Below are positions 8,054 through 16,455 of a stretch of DNA of 64,000 nucleotides, piece by piece. Position 1 is the first letter of the stretch; every line of letters begins with the position of its first letter. The stretch lies in contig NZ_JACBZJ010000001.1 in NCBI RefSeq assembly GCF_013409305.1, forward strand, positions 2,418,001-2,482,000, written 5' to 3'. The notes below the pieces were generated by a model. The model did no database searches and was not told the DNA's origin. It worked only from the letters and a program-made list of their open reading frames with translations. The stretch is from Cellulomonas soli (GTDB taxonomy: Bacteria > Actinomycetota > Actinomycetes > Actinomycetales > Cellulomonadaceae). The translations under genes and the position numbers were made by a program.

Positions 8054-9703
8054 TCAGCCCCGGCCCGCCTCCAGGTCCTCCGCGTCGAGGATCGTGTACG
8101 CGTAGCCCTGCTCGGCCAGGAAGCGCTGCCGGTGGGCGGCGAACTCCTGGTCGACGGTGTCGCGCGCGACGACCGTGTAGAAGTGCGCCGTGCGCCCATC
8201 GCCCTTGGGTCGCAGCAGCCGCCCGAGCCGCTGGGCCTCCTCCTGCCGGGACCCGAACGAGCCCGAGACCTGCACCGCGACGGACGCCTCGGGCAGGTCG
8301 ATCGAGAAGTTCGCGACCTTCGAGACGACCAGCTTGGTGATCTCGCCCGCGCGGAACGCGTCGAACAGCCGCTGACGCTCCCGCACGGTCGTCTCCCCGG
8401 TGATGAGGTCGGCACCGATGTGCTCGGCGAGCTCGTGGAGCTGGTCGAGGTACTGGCCGATGACGAGCGTCGGGGCACCCTCGTGCGCGGCGACGATCTG
8501 CTCGACGACCTTGTTCTTGCCCGAGGCGGTCGCCGCCAGCCGGTACTTGTCCTCGGGCTCGGCGGTCGCGTACGTCATGCGCTCCGCGTCGGGCAGTGTC
8601 AGGCGCACCTCGACGCAGTCGGCCGGGGCGATGTAGCCCTGCGCCTCGATGTCCTTCCACGGCGCGTCGAACCGCTTGGGCCCGATCAGGCTGAACACCT
8701 CGTCCTCGCGACCGTCCTCGCGCACGAGCGTGGCCGTCAGGCCCAGGCGCCGGCGAGCCTGCAGGTCGGCCGTCATACGGAAGATCGGCGCGGGCAGCAG
8801 GTGCACCTCGTCGTAGACCACCAGGCCCCAGTCGCGCGCGTCGAGCAGCTCGAGGTGCGTGTACACGCCCTTCCGCTTCGTGGTCAGCACCTGGTACGTC
8901 GCGATCGTGACGGGGCGGATCTCCTTGCGGGCACCGGAGTACTCGCCGATCTCGTCCTCGGTCAGCGACGTGCGCTTGACCAGCTCGTCGCGCCACTGCC
9001 GGGCCGAGACGGTGTTCGTCACCAGGATCAGCGTCGTCGTGCCGGACCGGGCCATCGCGCCGGCCCCGACCAGCGTCTTGCCGGCACCACATGGGAGTAC
9101 GACGACGCCGGACCCGCCGTGGAAGAAGCCGTCGACGGCCTGCTGCTGGTACGGCCGCAGGGACCATCCGTCCTGGCGCAGCTCGATCGGGTGTGCCTCG
9201 CCGTCGACGTACCCGGCCAGGTCCTCCGCCGGCCAGCCGATCTTCAGCAGCACCTGCTTCAGGTGGCCGCGCTCCGAGGGGTGCACGATAACGTCGGTCT
9301 CGTCGATCCGCGCCCCCAGCAGACCGGCGGTGCGCCTGGAACGGGTGACCTCGGCGAGCACCGCCGGGTCCAGGGCGTGCAGCACCAGGCCGTGCACCGG
9401 GTCCTGCACCAGCTGCAGGCGGCCGTACCGGGACATCGTCTCGGCGACGTCGACCAGCAGCGCGTGCGGCACCGGGTAGCGCGAGTACTCCAGCAGCACG
9501 TCCACGACCTGCTCGGCGTCGTGCCCGGCGGCGCGGGCGTTCCACAGGCCCAGCGGCGTCAGCCGGTAGGTGTGCACGTGCTCGGGCGCACGCTCGAGCT
9601 CGGCGAACGGCGCGATGGCGCGCCGGCAGGCCTCGGCCTGGTCGTGGTCGACCTCGAGCAGCAGCGTCTTGTCGCTCTGCACGATGAGCGGGCCGTCGGG
9701 CAC
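8054..9703 (-). CDS. DNA repair helicase XPB (SF2)
   Basis: A 549-residue superfamily 2 helicase. An N-terminal domain (about 1-130) precedes the Walker A motif PCGAGKTLVG at about 204-213, the DEVH box (VVYDEVHLLPAP), the TATLVRED motif III and the QRLGRLLRPKGDG motif VI. This is the bacterial form of eukaryotic XPB/Rad25, which unwinds DNA around lesions. The N-terminal domain resembles the C-terminal part of the neighbouring 803-residue protein, described in the findings. The GTG at 9703 has GGAGG five bases upstream. It lies 96 bases after the helicase-associated gene on the same strand. Confidence 0.92.
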   Translation of the reverse strand: MPDGPLIVQSDKTLLLEVDHDQAEACRRAIAPFAELERAPEHVHTYRLTPLGLWNARAAGHDAEQVVDVLLEYSRYPVPHALLVDVAETMSRYGRLQLVQDPVHGLVLHALDPAVLAEVTRSRRTAGLLGARIDETDVIVHPSERGHLKQVLLKIGWPAEDLAGYVDGEAHPIELRQDGWSLRPYQQQAVDGFFHGGSGVVVLPCGAGKTLVGAGAMARSGTTTLILVTNTVSARQWRDELVKRTSLTEDEIGEYSGARKEIRPVTIATYQVLTTKRKGVYTHLELLDARDWGLVVYDEVHLLPAPIFRMTADLQARRRLGLTATLVREDGREDEVFSLIGPKRFDAPWKDIEAQGYIAPADCVEVRLTLPDAERMTYATAEPEDKYRLAATASGKNKVVEQIVAAHEGAPTLVIGQYLDQLHELAEHIGADLITGETTVRERQRLFDAFRAGEITKLVVSKVANFSIDLPEASVAVQVSGSFGSRQEEAQRLGRLLRPKGDGRTAHFYTVVARDTVDQEFAAHRQRFLAEQGYAYTILDAEDLEAGRG

Positions 9704-9799
9704 GCGCGCCTCCTGGGCTTCGGGATCGGTGACCGATCGGTTCTCGCTGGTGGTGCGGACGTGGTGCGGACGTGCGGTGCGAACAGGTCGTGCGCTGCC

Positions 9800-12208
9800 T
9801 CAGGCGCGTCGCACCGAGGCGATGCGGTGCACGGCGACGGTCAGCTCGGCCTCCCGCTCGGTGTCCACCGCGCGCAGCCGACCGCCCTCGACGAGCACCG
9901 GACGCAGCAGGCGGCGTTGCGGAACGCCGTGCGAGCCGACCAGCTCGACCCACACCTGCGCGCGCTCGGCTGCCGCCTCACGCAGGAGCACCAACGCCTC
10001 GGCGGGCTCGGCTGTTCCACCGGGCTCGGACGTCGGGCCGTGCGACGGGGCGCCGGCCACGGGTGCCGAGCTCGTACCGTCGTCGGCCTGGTGCCGCTCG
10101 GCCGTACGCAGCCGCCGCACGAGGGAGCCGAGCCGGGCCGTCGTGTCCCCGGCCGGCGGCGGGGCGCCGTCGAGCGTGCGTCGACGCACCCGGTCCGCCG
10201 CACGTCCGCGCACGCGGTGGACCGTCGGTGCCGTGTGCAGCACCTGCCCGTCGGGCGACTCCGCGACGGGGGCCAGCCCGTGCTCGCGCAGCGCGTCGAG
10301 CAGCTCGGCCGTCGGGGCCTGCGCGGCGAGCACGGTCGGCGCGAGCTGGACCAGCCCGAGCCGCGACAGCCGGGGGTCGTCGACCAGACCGGCCAGCAGC
10401 GCCGGGTCGTCGGCGCGCACGTAGCTCGACGCGACGCCCGCGCGCAGCCGGCCGTGACGGCGGGCGGCGTCCCTGACCAGGTATTCCAGCGGCTGGGGCA
10501 CGCCGCCGCGCGCCCGTGCGTCCAGCTCGGCGAGCAGGTCGTCCGCGGTGCTGCCCGCGTCGAGGGCGCCGCGCACCGACGTCGGCGTGAACCGCACGGT
10601 GAGCGCACCTCCGCGCGACTCGACGACGGCCGCCCGGTCGAGCAGGTCCTCCAGCTCCGGGCTCGGTCTGCCGGGCACGATGCCGGTCAGGTCGCCCTGC
10701 AGCAGCACCTCGTCCACCGGCTCGGGCAGGGTCGTGGCGAGCGCCGCCGACGCCGCGCTCTCGGCCGAACCCGCGCCCTCGGCCGACCCTGCGTCGCCGC
10801 CGGGCCCGGCCAGCAGGGCACGCCCGGCGTCCGAGAGGGCGCCGGCGCCGGTCATCCCGATCCGCGACGCCTCGAGGAGCACGGCGGCGACCGAGGCGAC
10901 CGGCGGGACCGCGCGCGGTGCACGCCAGCGCAGGGTCGCGACGACCTGGTCGGCAGTCGGCGCGAGGCCGTGCGGCGCACCGGCCAGCACCTCGAGCACC
11001 GAGCGGCGCAGACGCGGCGCCCACGGGCGGTGCAGCTCGGGGTCGAGCGCCGCGACCACGGAGCCGCGCTCGTCGCGGCCGCCGACCAGCCACGGCGTGC
11101 GGTTCGTGGTCAGCCAGGTCGCGGACAGCCGGGCCCAGCGGTCCGGCAGCGAGGCCGCGGCCCACTCGTCGGCCAGGACGGTCGGCACGAACGACGGGGA
11201 CTCCTCGCCGTCGTCGCTGACCAGCCCGGCGGCACCGGCCAGCTCGACGACGAACGCGGCCTCGCCGTCGTCCACCTCGAGCAGCCCGGCCGTCCGGCGC
11301 AGGTCGCGCACCCCGAGGCCCCCGGCGCGCAGCACCGGCGGAGGCGTCCTGCCCCACAGCCGCACGAGGTGCGCGACGAGGCGCACGACCCGTTCGGCCG
11401 CTGCGGTCGACTCGGTGGCCACGAGCTCGGCGGGCCGCGCGGCCGCACCCGACCACGCCTCGGGCGTGCGGGCCGGTTCCCGGTGCGTGCGGCCGCCGCG
11501 CAGGGCCAGGGCGACCGTGCGGGGCAGCACGACGTGGCGGGCGTCGCCGCGCTCGAGGAGCCCGTTCTGCAGCAGCCAGCCGACGGCGGCCCCCGCGGGC
11601 GAGCCGGCCGCGGGGGCCACGCCGACCGGCGGTCCCCAGGTGAGAGCGTCGAGCACCGGGCGGGCCCCGGGCGGTGCGTCGCCGAGCAGGGTGTCGATCG
11701 CGTCGGCGGAATGGCCGGCGGAGCGGGCAGCGGCATGGCCGGCGGAGCCCGCAGCAACATGGCCGGCAGAGCGGGCGGAGGAGCCGTCGGCCTCGCCCCC
11801 GTCGGCCGGTGCGAGCCCGGCGGGGAACGGGCCGAGCACCTCGGCCAGCCCGGGCCCGGCGTGCAGGGCGGCGTCGGGTGCGTCGTCCTCGGGCCAGAGC
11901 AGCGCGAGCGCGACGGCCTCGTCGAGCGCCCGGCCGACCGCAGCCACGTCGGCGCGCCCGTCGGCCCCGACGGCCTGCACGACGCGGTCGCGCGGCACGG
12001 GTCCCAGGGCGACGACCGCCTCGAGCACCTGCAGGACCTGGGCGTCGACCTGGGCGAGCGCGCGGTCCAGACCTGTCCGGTTCGTCGCCCGGGCTGCCAA
12101 CGACGTCAGGGTCGCGGGCGAGGGCGTGGCCAGGTCGGGGCGCCGTCGCAGCAGCTCGACGAGCATGTCGTCGCCGCGCGAGCGCAGGTACCCCGTGAAC
12201 GTGGCCAT
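9800..12208 (-). CDS. Helicase-associated domain protein, partner of XPB
   Basis: An actinobacterial protein of about 802 residues that lacks a P-loop. The N-terminus has winged-helix-like helices (YLRSRGDDMLVELLRRRPDL). The C-terminal third carries the domain also found at the N-terminus of XPB (VLLQGDLTGIVPGRP through PLEYLVRDAARRHGRLRAG). It is probably a DNA-binding or scaffold partner of the adjacent helicase; that is inferred from proximity and the shared domain. A repeat of SAGH-containing octapeptides lies at about residues 143-166. The ATG at 12208 is preferred, but a GTG nine bases earlier is possible and neither has a clear ribosome-binding site. Confidence 0.8.
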   Translation of the reverse strand: MATFTGYLRSRGDDMLVELLRRRPDLATPSPATLTSLAARATNRTGLDRALAQVDAQVLQVLEAVVALGPVPRDRVVQAVGADGRADVAAVGRALDEAVALALLWPEDDAPDAALHAGPGLAEVLGPFPAGLAPADGGEADGSSARSAGHVAAGSAGHAAARSAGHSADAIDTLLGDAPPGARPVLDALTWGPPVGVAPAAGSPAGAAVGWLLQNGLLERGDARHVVLPRTVALALRGGRTHREPARTPEAWSGAAARPAELVATESTAAAERVVRLVAHLVRLWGRTPPPVLRAGGLGVRDLRRTAGLLEVDDGEAAFVVELAGAAGLVSDDGEESPSFVPTVLADEWAAASLPDRWARLSATWLTTNRTPWLVGGRDERGSVVAALDPELHRPWAPRLRRSVLEVLAGAPHGLAPTADQVVATLRWRAPRAVPPVASVAAVLLEASRIGMTGAGALSDAGRALLAGPGGDAGSAEGAGSAESAASAALATTLPEPVDEVLLQGDLTGIVPGRPSPELEDLLDRAAVVESRGGALTVRFTPTSVRGALDAGSTADDLLAELDARARGGVPQPLEYLVRDAARRHGRLRAGVASSYVRADDPALLAGLVDDPRLSRLGLVQLAPTVLAAQAPTAELLDALREHGLAPVAESPDGQVLHTAPTVHRVRGRAADRVRRRTLDGAPPPAGDTTARLGSLVRRLRTAERHQADDGTSSAPVAGAPSHGPTSEPGGTAEPAEALVLLREAAAERAQVWVELVGSHGVPQRRLLRPVLVEGGRLRAVDTEREAELTVAVHRIASVRRA
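11711..11782. repeat. Three tandem 24-base units inside the helicase-associated gene
   Basis: Units beginning ATGGCCGGC at 11711, 11735 and 11759 encode on the minus strand an octapeptide repeat with core SAGH. The copies differ at several bases. It is an in-frame low-complexity insert and likely length-variable between strains. Confidence 0.75.
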
Positions 12209-12268
12209 CCGCACCACGATACGTGGGGGCCCCTCATCGAACTCTCACGCGCTGTTTCCCGCCGGTTC

Positions 12269-12296
12269 CTCAGGGCCCGCTCCCGTCCGTCGATGA
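12269..12296 (+). promoter_or_regulatory. FliA-type promoter of the EAL-HDOD gene at 12357
   Basis: CTCA at 12269-12272, 16 bases, then GTCGATGA at 12289-12296. The same elements at the same spacing precede fliC, flgB, cheA and other motility genes here. Transcription would begin near 12304 and leave a leader of about 50 bases before the GTG at 12357. The -10 element has T where most copies have C, as in the flgB copy. Confidence 0.6.
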
Positions 12297-12356
12297 GGAG
12301 GGGAGGTCACCCGGTCCAGGGGCACGACCCGACCACGGACGACGGAAGGCGGTGGC

Positions 12357-13631
12357 GTGCGCGCGACGTCCCTCGGTGTGCTCCCTCCCTCGGTCCGCGA
12401 GATCTGCGTGGGCAGGCAGGCCATCCACGACGTGCTCGGCCGTGCCGTCGGTCACGAGCTGCTGTTCCGGCCCAGCCGGTCGGCCGAGACCTCGGGTGTC
12501 GGCGTCGGCCCCGCGCCGGAAGGTGTGCGGGTCACCGGGGACGACGAGGCGACCGCGTCGGTGATCGTCGCGACGACCACCGAGTTCGGCACGCGCGACC
12601 TCGCGGGCGACGGCCAGCTGTTCGTCAACCTGCCGCGCTCGTTCGTCGTCGACGAGCTGCCGGTGCCGCTGGACCCGCGCCGGGTCGTGCTCGAGGTGCT
12701 CGAGCGCGTCGGGCCGGACGAGGAGGTCATGGCGGGCCTGCACCGGTTGCACCGCCGCGGGTTCGCCCTCGCGCTCGACGACTACGCACCGGGCGACCAC
12801 CGCGAGGAGATGCTCCCGCTGTGCGAGTACGTCAAGATCGATCTCGGCGACGTGCCGGCCGAGGAGCTCGCGGGCCTGGTCGCGCACGTGCGGCGCCGCG
12901 CCCCGCGTGCCCGTCTCGTCGCCGAACGGGTGGAGACCGCGGACGACTTCACGCTGGCCGTCGACGTCGGGTTCGACCTGTTCCAGGGCTACCACCTGCG
13001 CCGTCCGGTCGTGCTGTCCCGGCCGGCGCTCGTGCACCACGCCCTGGTCGCCTCCCGCCTGCTCGTCCGGCTGGGCGACCCGCAGGTCTCGTACCGCGTG
13101 CTCGCCCGGCTGACCGCGGCAGACCCGGCGATCACCCTCAAGGTGTTCCGCGTCGTCAACTCGGTGGCGGGCGCGGGCCAGCGGGTGCGCAACCTGCACC
13201 AGGCGCTCGTGCTGCTGGGCCGCTACCGGTTCCGGTCGATGCTCGTGCTCGAGGTGCTGGCGATCTCCGGTCACCGGGACGACGAGATCGCGCTGCGCTC
13301 GCTCGCGCGTGCCAGCGCCGCCGAGATCCTCGTCCCGCAGGACCCGCTCGCCGCCTCGACCGAGACGCTCGTGCGGATGGTCGCCGAGATGCTGCACATG
13401 ACGGTCGACGAGCTCGGCACCTCGATCCATCGCACCGTCCCCACGCACGACGTGCAGGAGGCGTGCGACGTCCTGGACGCGTACCTGGCGGCGGTCGAGC
13501 ACGACACCGAGCCGGACGAGGAGATGTCGCAGGACATGTTCGCCGTCTCGATGGCGTACCTGGCCGGTGTGCGCGAGGCGCGCGAGGTGCTCAACGGGGT
13601 CCTGGCGCCGGTTCCGCTGCCGCTCGACTGA
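12357..13631 (+). CDS. EAL-HDOD (YuxH-type) signalling protein 1
   Basis: A 424-residue protein with an N-terminal EAL-like domain (about 15-210) and a C-terminal HDOD domain (about 215-415). The signature Glu segment reads HELLFR; a DDYA motif, VKID, VAERVE and FQGYHL are present, so several metal- and substrate-binding positions of cyclic-di-GMP phosphodiesterases remain. YuxH-type proteins are often inactive and act through binding. The GTG at 12357 has GGAAGG seven bases upstream. The FliA-type promoter at 12269 places it in the motility regulon although the flagellar genes begin 8 kb away. Confidence 0.85.
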   Translation: MRATSLGVLPPSVREICVGRQAIHDVLGRAVGHELLFRPSRSAETSGVGVGPAPEGVRVTGDDEATASVIVATTTEFGTRDLAGDGQLFVNLPRSFVVDELPVPLDPRRVVLEVLERVGPDEEVMAGLHRLHRRGFALALDDYAPGDHREEMLPLCEYVKIDLGDVPAEELAGLVAHVRRRAPRARLVAERVETADDFTLAVDVGFDLFQGYHLRRPVVLSRPALVHHALVASRLLVRLGDPQVSYRVLARLTAADPAITLKVFRVVNSVAGAGQRVRNLHQALVLLGRYRFRSMLVLEVLAISGHRDDEIALRSLARASAAEILVPQDPLAASTETLVRMVAEMLHMTVDELGTSIHRTVPTHDVQEACDVLDAYLAAVEHDTEPDEEMSQDMFAVSMAYLAGVREAREVLNGVLAPVPLPLD

Positions 13632-13687
13632 CCTGCGGCGATAGCGTCGGGGTGCCCGTGCACCCCTGCTCACCGCCGAGGACCGAT

Positions 13688-14932
13688 GTGACCAGCGACG
13701 CCCCGACCGACCTGCCCGCGCTCGACCCCGCCACGCTCGCCGGGCTGCGCGCCGACGCCGAGGCCCAGCTGCCGGACGTCGTCGCGCTGCGGCACGCGCT
13801 GCACCGCACACCGGAGATCGGTCTCGCCCTGCCGGCCACGCAGGCGCTCGTGCTCGCCGCGCTCGACGGACTCGACCTCGAGGTGCGCACGGGCACCGGG
13901 CTCTCCTCGGTGGTGGCGGTCCTGCGCGGCGCGCGCCCCGGCCCGGCGGTGCTGCTGCGCGGGGACATGGACGCGCTGCCCGTCACCGAGCGGTCGGGCG
14001 AGCCGTTCTCCTCGCAGCACGAGGGCGTGATGCACGCGTGCGGCCACGACCTGCACGTCGCCGGGCTGGTCGGCGCGGCCCGGCTGCTCGCCGCACGTCG
14101 CGCGCAGATCGCGGGGTCGGTCGTCCTGATGTTCCAGCCGGGCGAGGAGGGTGACCACGGGGCACGCCTGATGATCGAGGAGGGCGTGCTCGACGCCGCG
14201 GGCGAACGGGTCGTGGCTGCCTACGGGCTGCACGTGATGTCCTCGACGCTGCCGACCGGCCTGGTCACCTCGCGTCCCGGCACACTGCTCGCTGCCGCCG
14301 ACCAGGTGCACGTCACGGTCCACGGGGCCGGCGGTCACGGTTCGATGCCGCACCTCGCGCAGGACCCGGTGCCCGTCGCCGCCGAGATCGTGCTCGCCCT
14401 GCAGGCGATGGTCACCCGCCAGTTCGACGTGTTCGACCCCGTCGTCGTGACGGTCGGTCGGATCGCGGCCGGCACCACCGACAACGTCATCCCGGCCACC
14501 GCGCACCTCGACGCGACGGTCCGCACCTTCTCCGAGGCGGTGCACGCGGTCGCGCCGGGGCGGATCACCCGGGTCTGCGAGGGCATCGCCGCCGCGCACG
14601 GCATGAGCGTGACCGTCGAGCACGTGCGCGGCTACCCGGTCACCGTCAACCGCCCCGAGGAGGTCCGCCGTGTCGCGCGCCTGGCCACCGGGCTGTTCGG
14701 GGAGCAGGCCTACCGCGAGTCACCGCAGCCGATCTCCGGTGCCGAGGACTTCTCGTACGTCCTGCAGCAGGTGCCGGGCGCGTACCTCGCCGTGGGGGCG
14801 ACCCCGGTCGGTGCCGACCCGGCGACCGCCCCTTACAACCACTCGGCGCAGGCCAGGTTCGCCGACGAGGCGCTCGCGGTCGGCCCGGCGGTGCTCGCCG
14901 CGCTCGCCCTCGACCGTCTCGCGCAGGGCTGA
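13688..14932 (+). CDS. M20-family amidohydrolase
   Basis: A 414-residue metallo-amidohydrolase of the M20D (hippurate hydrolase/IAA-amino acid hydrolase) type. GDMDALPV and HACGHDLH carry metal ligands, PGEEGDHGA holds the catalytic Glu pair, and the dimerisation domain follows with GGHGSMPHLAQDPV. The final metal site is in SGAEDFSYV. Such enzymes remove acyl or aryl groups from amino acids. The GTG at 13688 is chosen because the reading frame is conserved from about residue 20 and a GAGG sequence lies seven bases upstream. It appears to be a single-gene unit. Confidence 0.9.
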   Translation: MTSDAPTDLPALDPATLAGLRADAEAQLPDVVALRHALHRTPEIGLALPATQALVLAALDGLDLEVRTGTGLSSVVAVLRGARPGPAVLLRGDMDALPVTERSGEPFSSQHEGVMHACGHDLHVAGLVGAARLLAARRAQIAGSVVLMFQPGEEGDHGARLMIEEGVLDAAGERVVAAYGLHVMSSTLPTGLVTSRPGTLLAAADQVHVTVHGAGGHGSMPHLAQDPVPVAAEIVLALQAMVTRQFDVFDPVVVTVGRIAAGTTDNVIPATAHLDATVRTFSEAVHAVAPGRITRVCEGIAAAHGMSVTVEHVRGYPVTVNRPEEVRRVARLATGLFGEQAYRESPQPISGAEDFSYVLQQVPGAYLAVGATPVGADPATAPYNHSAQARFADEALAVGPAVLAALALDRLAQG

Positions 14933-15089
14933 GGGCTCCGGCGGCAGGCTGCGGCAACCGTCCCGGCAGCAGGTCCGTCCAGGGTGCCGCCCGGATAGCG
15001 ACGGCCCCGCACCGCTCGACCGACCGCGCGGGGGCCGCTTGCCGGTAGCCTGGGTGCGTCCATGTTCTCCGAGGATCCCAGAGGTTGCG

Positions 15090-15473
15090 GTGCCCACCGG
15101 CAAGGTCAAGTGGTTCGACACCGAGCGCGGCTTCGGCTTCATCGCCAGCGACGACGGCGGTGAGGTGTTCCTGCACGCCTCCGCCCTGCCTGCGGGGGTG
15201 ACCGCGCCCAAGCCCGGCGCGAAGGTCGACTTCGGCGTGGCGGACGGACGTCGGGGCCCTCAGGCCCTGTCGGTCACGCTGCTGGACCCGGTGCCCACGG
15301 TCGCGAAGGTGCAGCGCAAGCCCGTCGACGACATGGCGATCATCGTCGAGGACCTCATCAAGGTGCTCGACAAGGTCGGCAACGACCTGCGCCGCGGCCG
15401 CTACCCGGAGAAGGCCCGCGCCACCCAGTACGCCACGCTGCTGCGCGCCGTCGCCGACGACATCGAGGCCTGA
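15090..15473 (+). CDS. Cold-shock domain protein with C-terminal extension
   Basis: A 127-residue protein. The cold-shock domain (about 1-68) starts VPTGKVKWFDTERGFGFIA, with the RNA-binding motifs GFGFIA and VFLHAS. A helical extension of about 50 residues (EDLIKVLDKVGNDLRRG) follows, as in the long actinobacterial form. It binds single-stranded RNA or DNA. The GTG at 15090 is the only start that gives a complete first beta strand. The DUF3027 gene begins two bases after its stop, so the two form an operon with the sacsin-like gene. Confidence 0.9.
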   Translation: MPTGKVKWFDTERGFGFIASDDGGEVFLHASALPAGVTAPKPGAKVDFGVADGRRGPQALSVTLLDPVPTVAKVQRKPVDDMAIIVEDLIKVLDKVGNDLRRGRYPEKARATQYATLLRAVADDIEA

Positions 15474-15474
15474 G

Positions 15475-16455
15475 ATGGCCGCCGCGACGAAGGACGCCGT
15501 GCTCGGCTCGGCCGTGGAGCTCGCCCGCGAGGTCGCCCTCGGCCTCGCCGAGCAGCCCACGGACGTCGGCGAGCACCTCGGGCTGGTCGTCGAGGGGGAG
15601 CGGCTCGTCTCGCACCGGTTCGCGTGCACCGCACGCGGGTACCGGGGCTGGGAGTGGACCGTCACCGTGGCCCGGGTGCCACGCGCCCGCACCGCGACGG
15701 TCTGCGAGGCCGAGCTGCTGCCCGGTCCGGACGCCGTGCTGGCCCCGACATGGGTCCCGTGGGCCGACCGCCTGCGCCCGGGGGACATCGGTCCGGGCGA
15801 CACGCTGCCGTTCCGGGCCGACGACCCGCGCCTGGAGCCGGGGTGGACGCCGTCCGGCGACCCCGAGCTCGACGCGGTTGCCATCGACGAGCTCGCCCTC
15901 GCCCGTGCCCGGGTGCTGTCGCCGGAGGGTCGTGACGAGGCCGCCGAGCGCTGGTACCGCGGCTCGCGCGGGCCGACGTCCGCCGGGTCGCTCGCAGCGA
16001 GCGCCGCGTGCGGCTCGTGCGGGTTCCTCGTCGCCCTGCGCGGCTCGCTCGGCACGGTCTTCGGCGTGTGCGCGAACGAGTGGTCGCCGGACGACGGCAA
16101 GGTCGTCAGCGTCGACCACGGGTGCGGTGCGCACTCCGAGACCGAGGTCGAGGCCGTGCCGAGCGACTGGCCGGCACCGGACCCGCTGATCGACGAGCTG
16201 CTGCTCGAGGTCGTGCCGAACGAGCCCTCCGCCGGGGCACCGGCTGCCGAGGCGGTCGCTGAGCCCGGCGTCGAGGGTGCCGACGAGGCGCCTGCGATCG
16301 AGACCGAGGAGGCGATCGCCGAGGCCCTCGTGGCCGACGAGCCGGTGGCCGACGCGCCGGTGGCCGACGAGCCGATGGCCGACGAGCCGATGGCCGACGA
16401 AGCGGTTGCTGACGCGGCCGTCACGGCGGACGACGAGCCCGACCCCGGGCCGTGA
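15475..16455 (+). CDS. DUF3027 domain-containing protein
   Basis: A 326-residue actinobacterial protein. The N-terminal half matches DUF3027 (GYRGWEWTVTVARVPRA, WVPWADRLRPGD). Residues about 180-225 hold CGSCGFL, VCANEWSP and HGCGAHSE, an arrangement of Cys and His that could bind zinc; this is an observation, not an established fact. The C-terminus is acidic and carries six 5-residue VADEP-type repeats. Function is unknown. It overlaps the next gene by four bases (GTGA) and follows the cold-shock gene by one base. Confidence 0.85.
   Translation: MAAATKDAVLGSAVELAREVALGLAEQPTDVGEHLGLVVEGERLVSHRFACTARGYRGWEWTVTVARVPRARTATVCEAELLPGPDAVLAPTWVPWADRLRPGDIGPGDTLPFRADDPRLEPGWTPSGDPELDAVAIDELALARARVLSPEGRDEAAERWYRGSRGPTSAGSLAASAACGSCGFLVALRGSLGTVFGVCANEWSPDDGKVVSVDHGCGAHSETEVEAVPSDWPAPDPLIDELLLEVVPNEPSAGAPAAEAVAEPGVEGADEAPAIETEEAIAEALVADEPVADAPVADEPMADEPMADEAVADAAVTADDEPDPGP
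16330..16419 (+). repeat. Six tandem 15-base units in the DUF3027 gene
   Basis: Units of the form GTGGCCGACGAGCCG run head to tail and encode VADEP, VADAP, VADEP, MADEP, MADEA and VADAA near the C-terminus. The encoded tail is acidic and probably unstructured. Confidence 0.8.

Noticed and set aside
7745-13687. A very long open frame on the plus strand running into the M20 amidohydrolase gene
   Set aside because: It is antisense to xpb and the helicase-associated gene, has Arg/Pro/Gly-rich composition typical of a shadow frame in GC-rich DNA, and only the part from 13688 matches a family.
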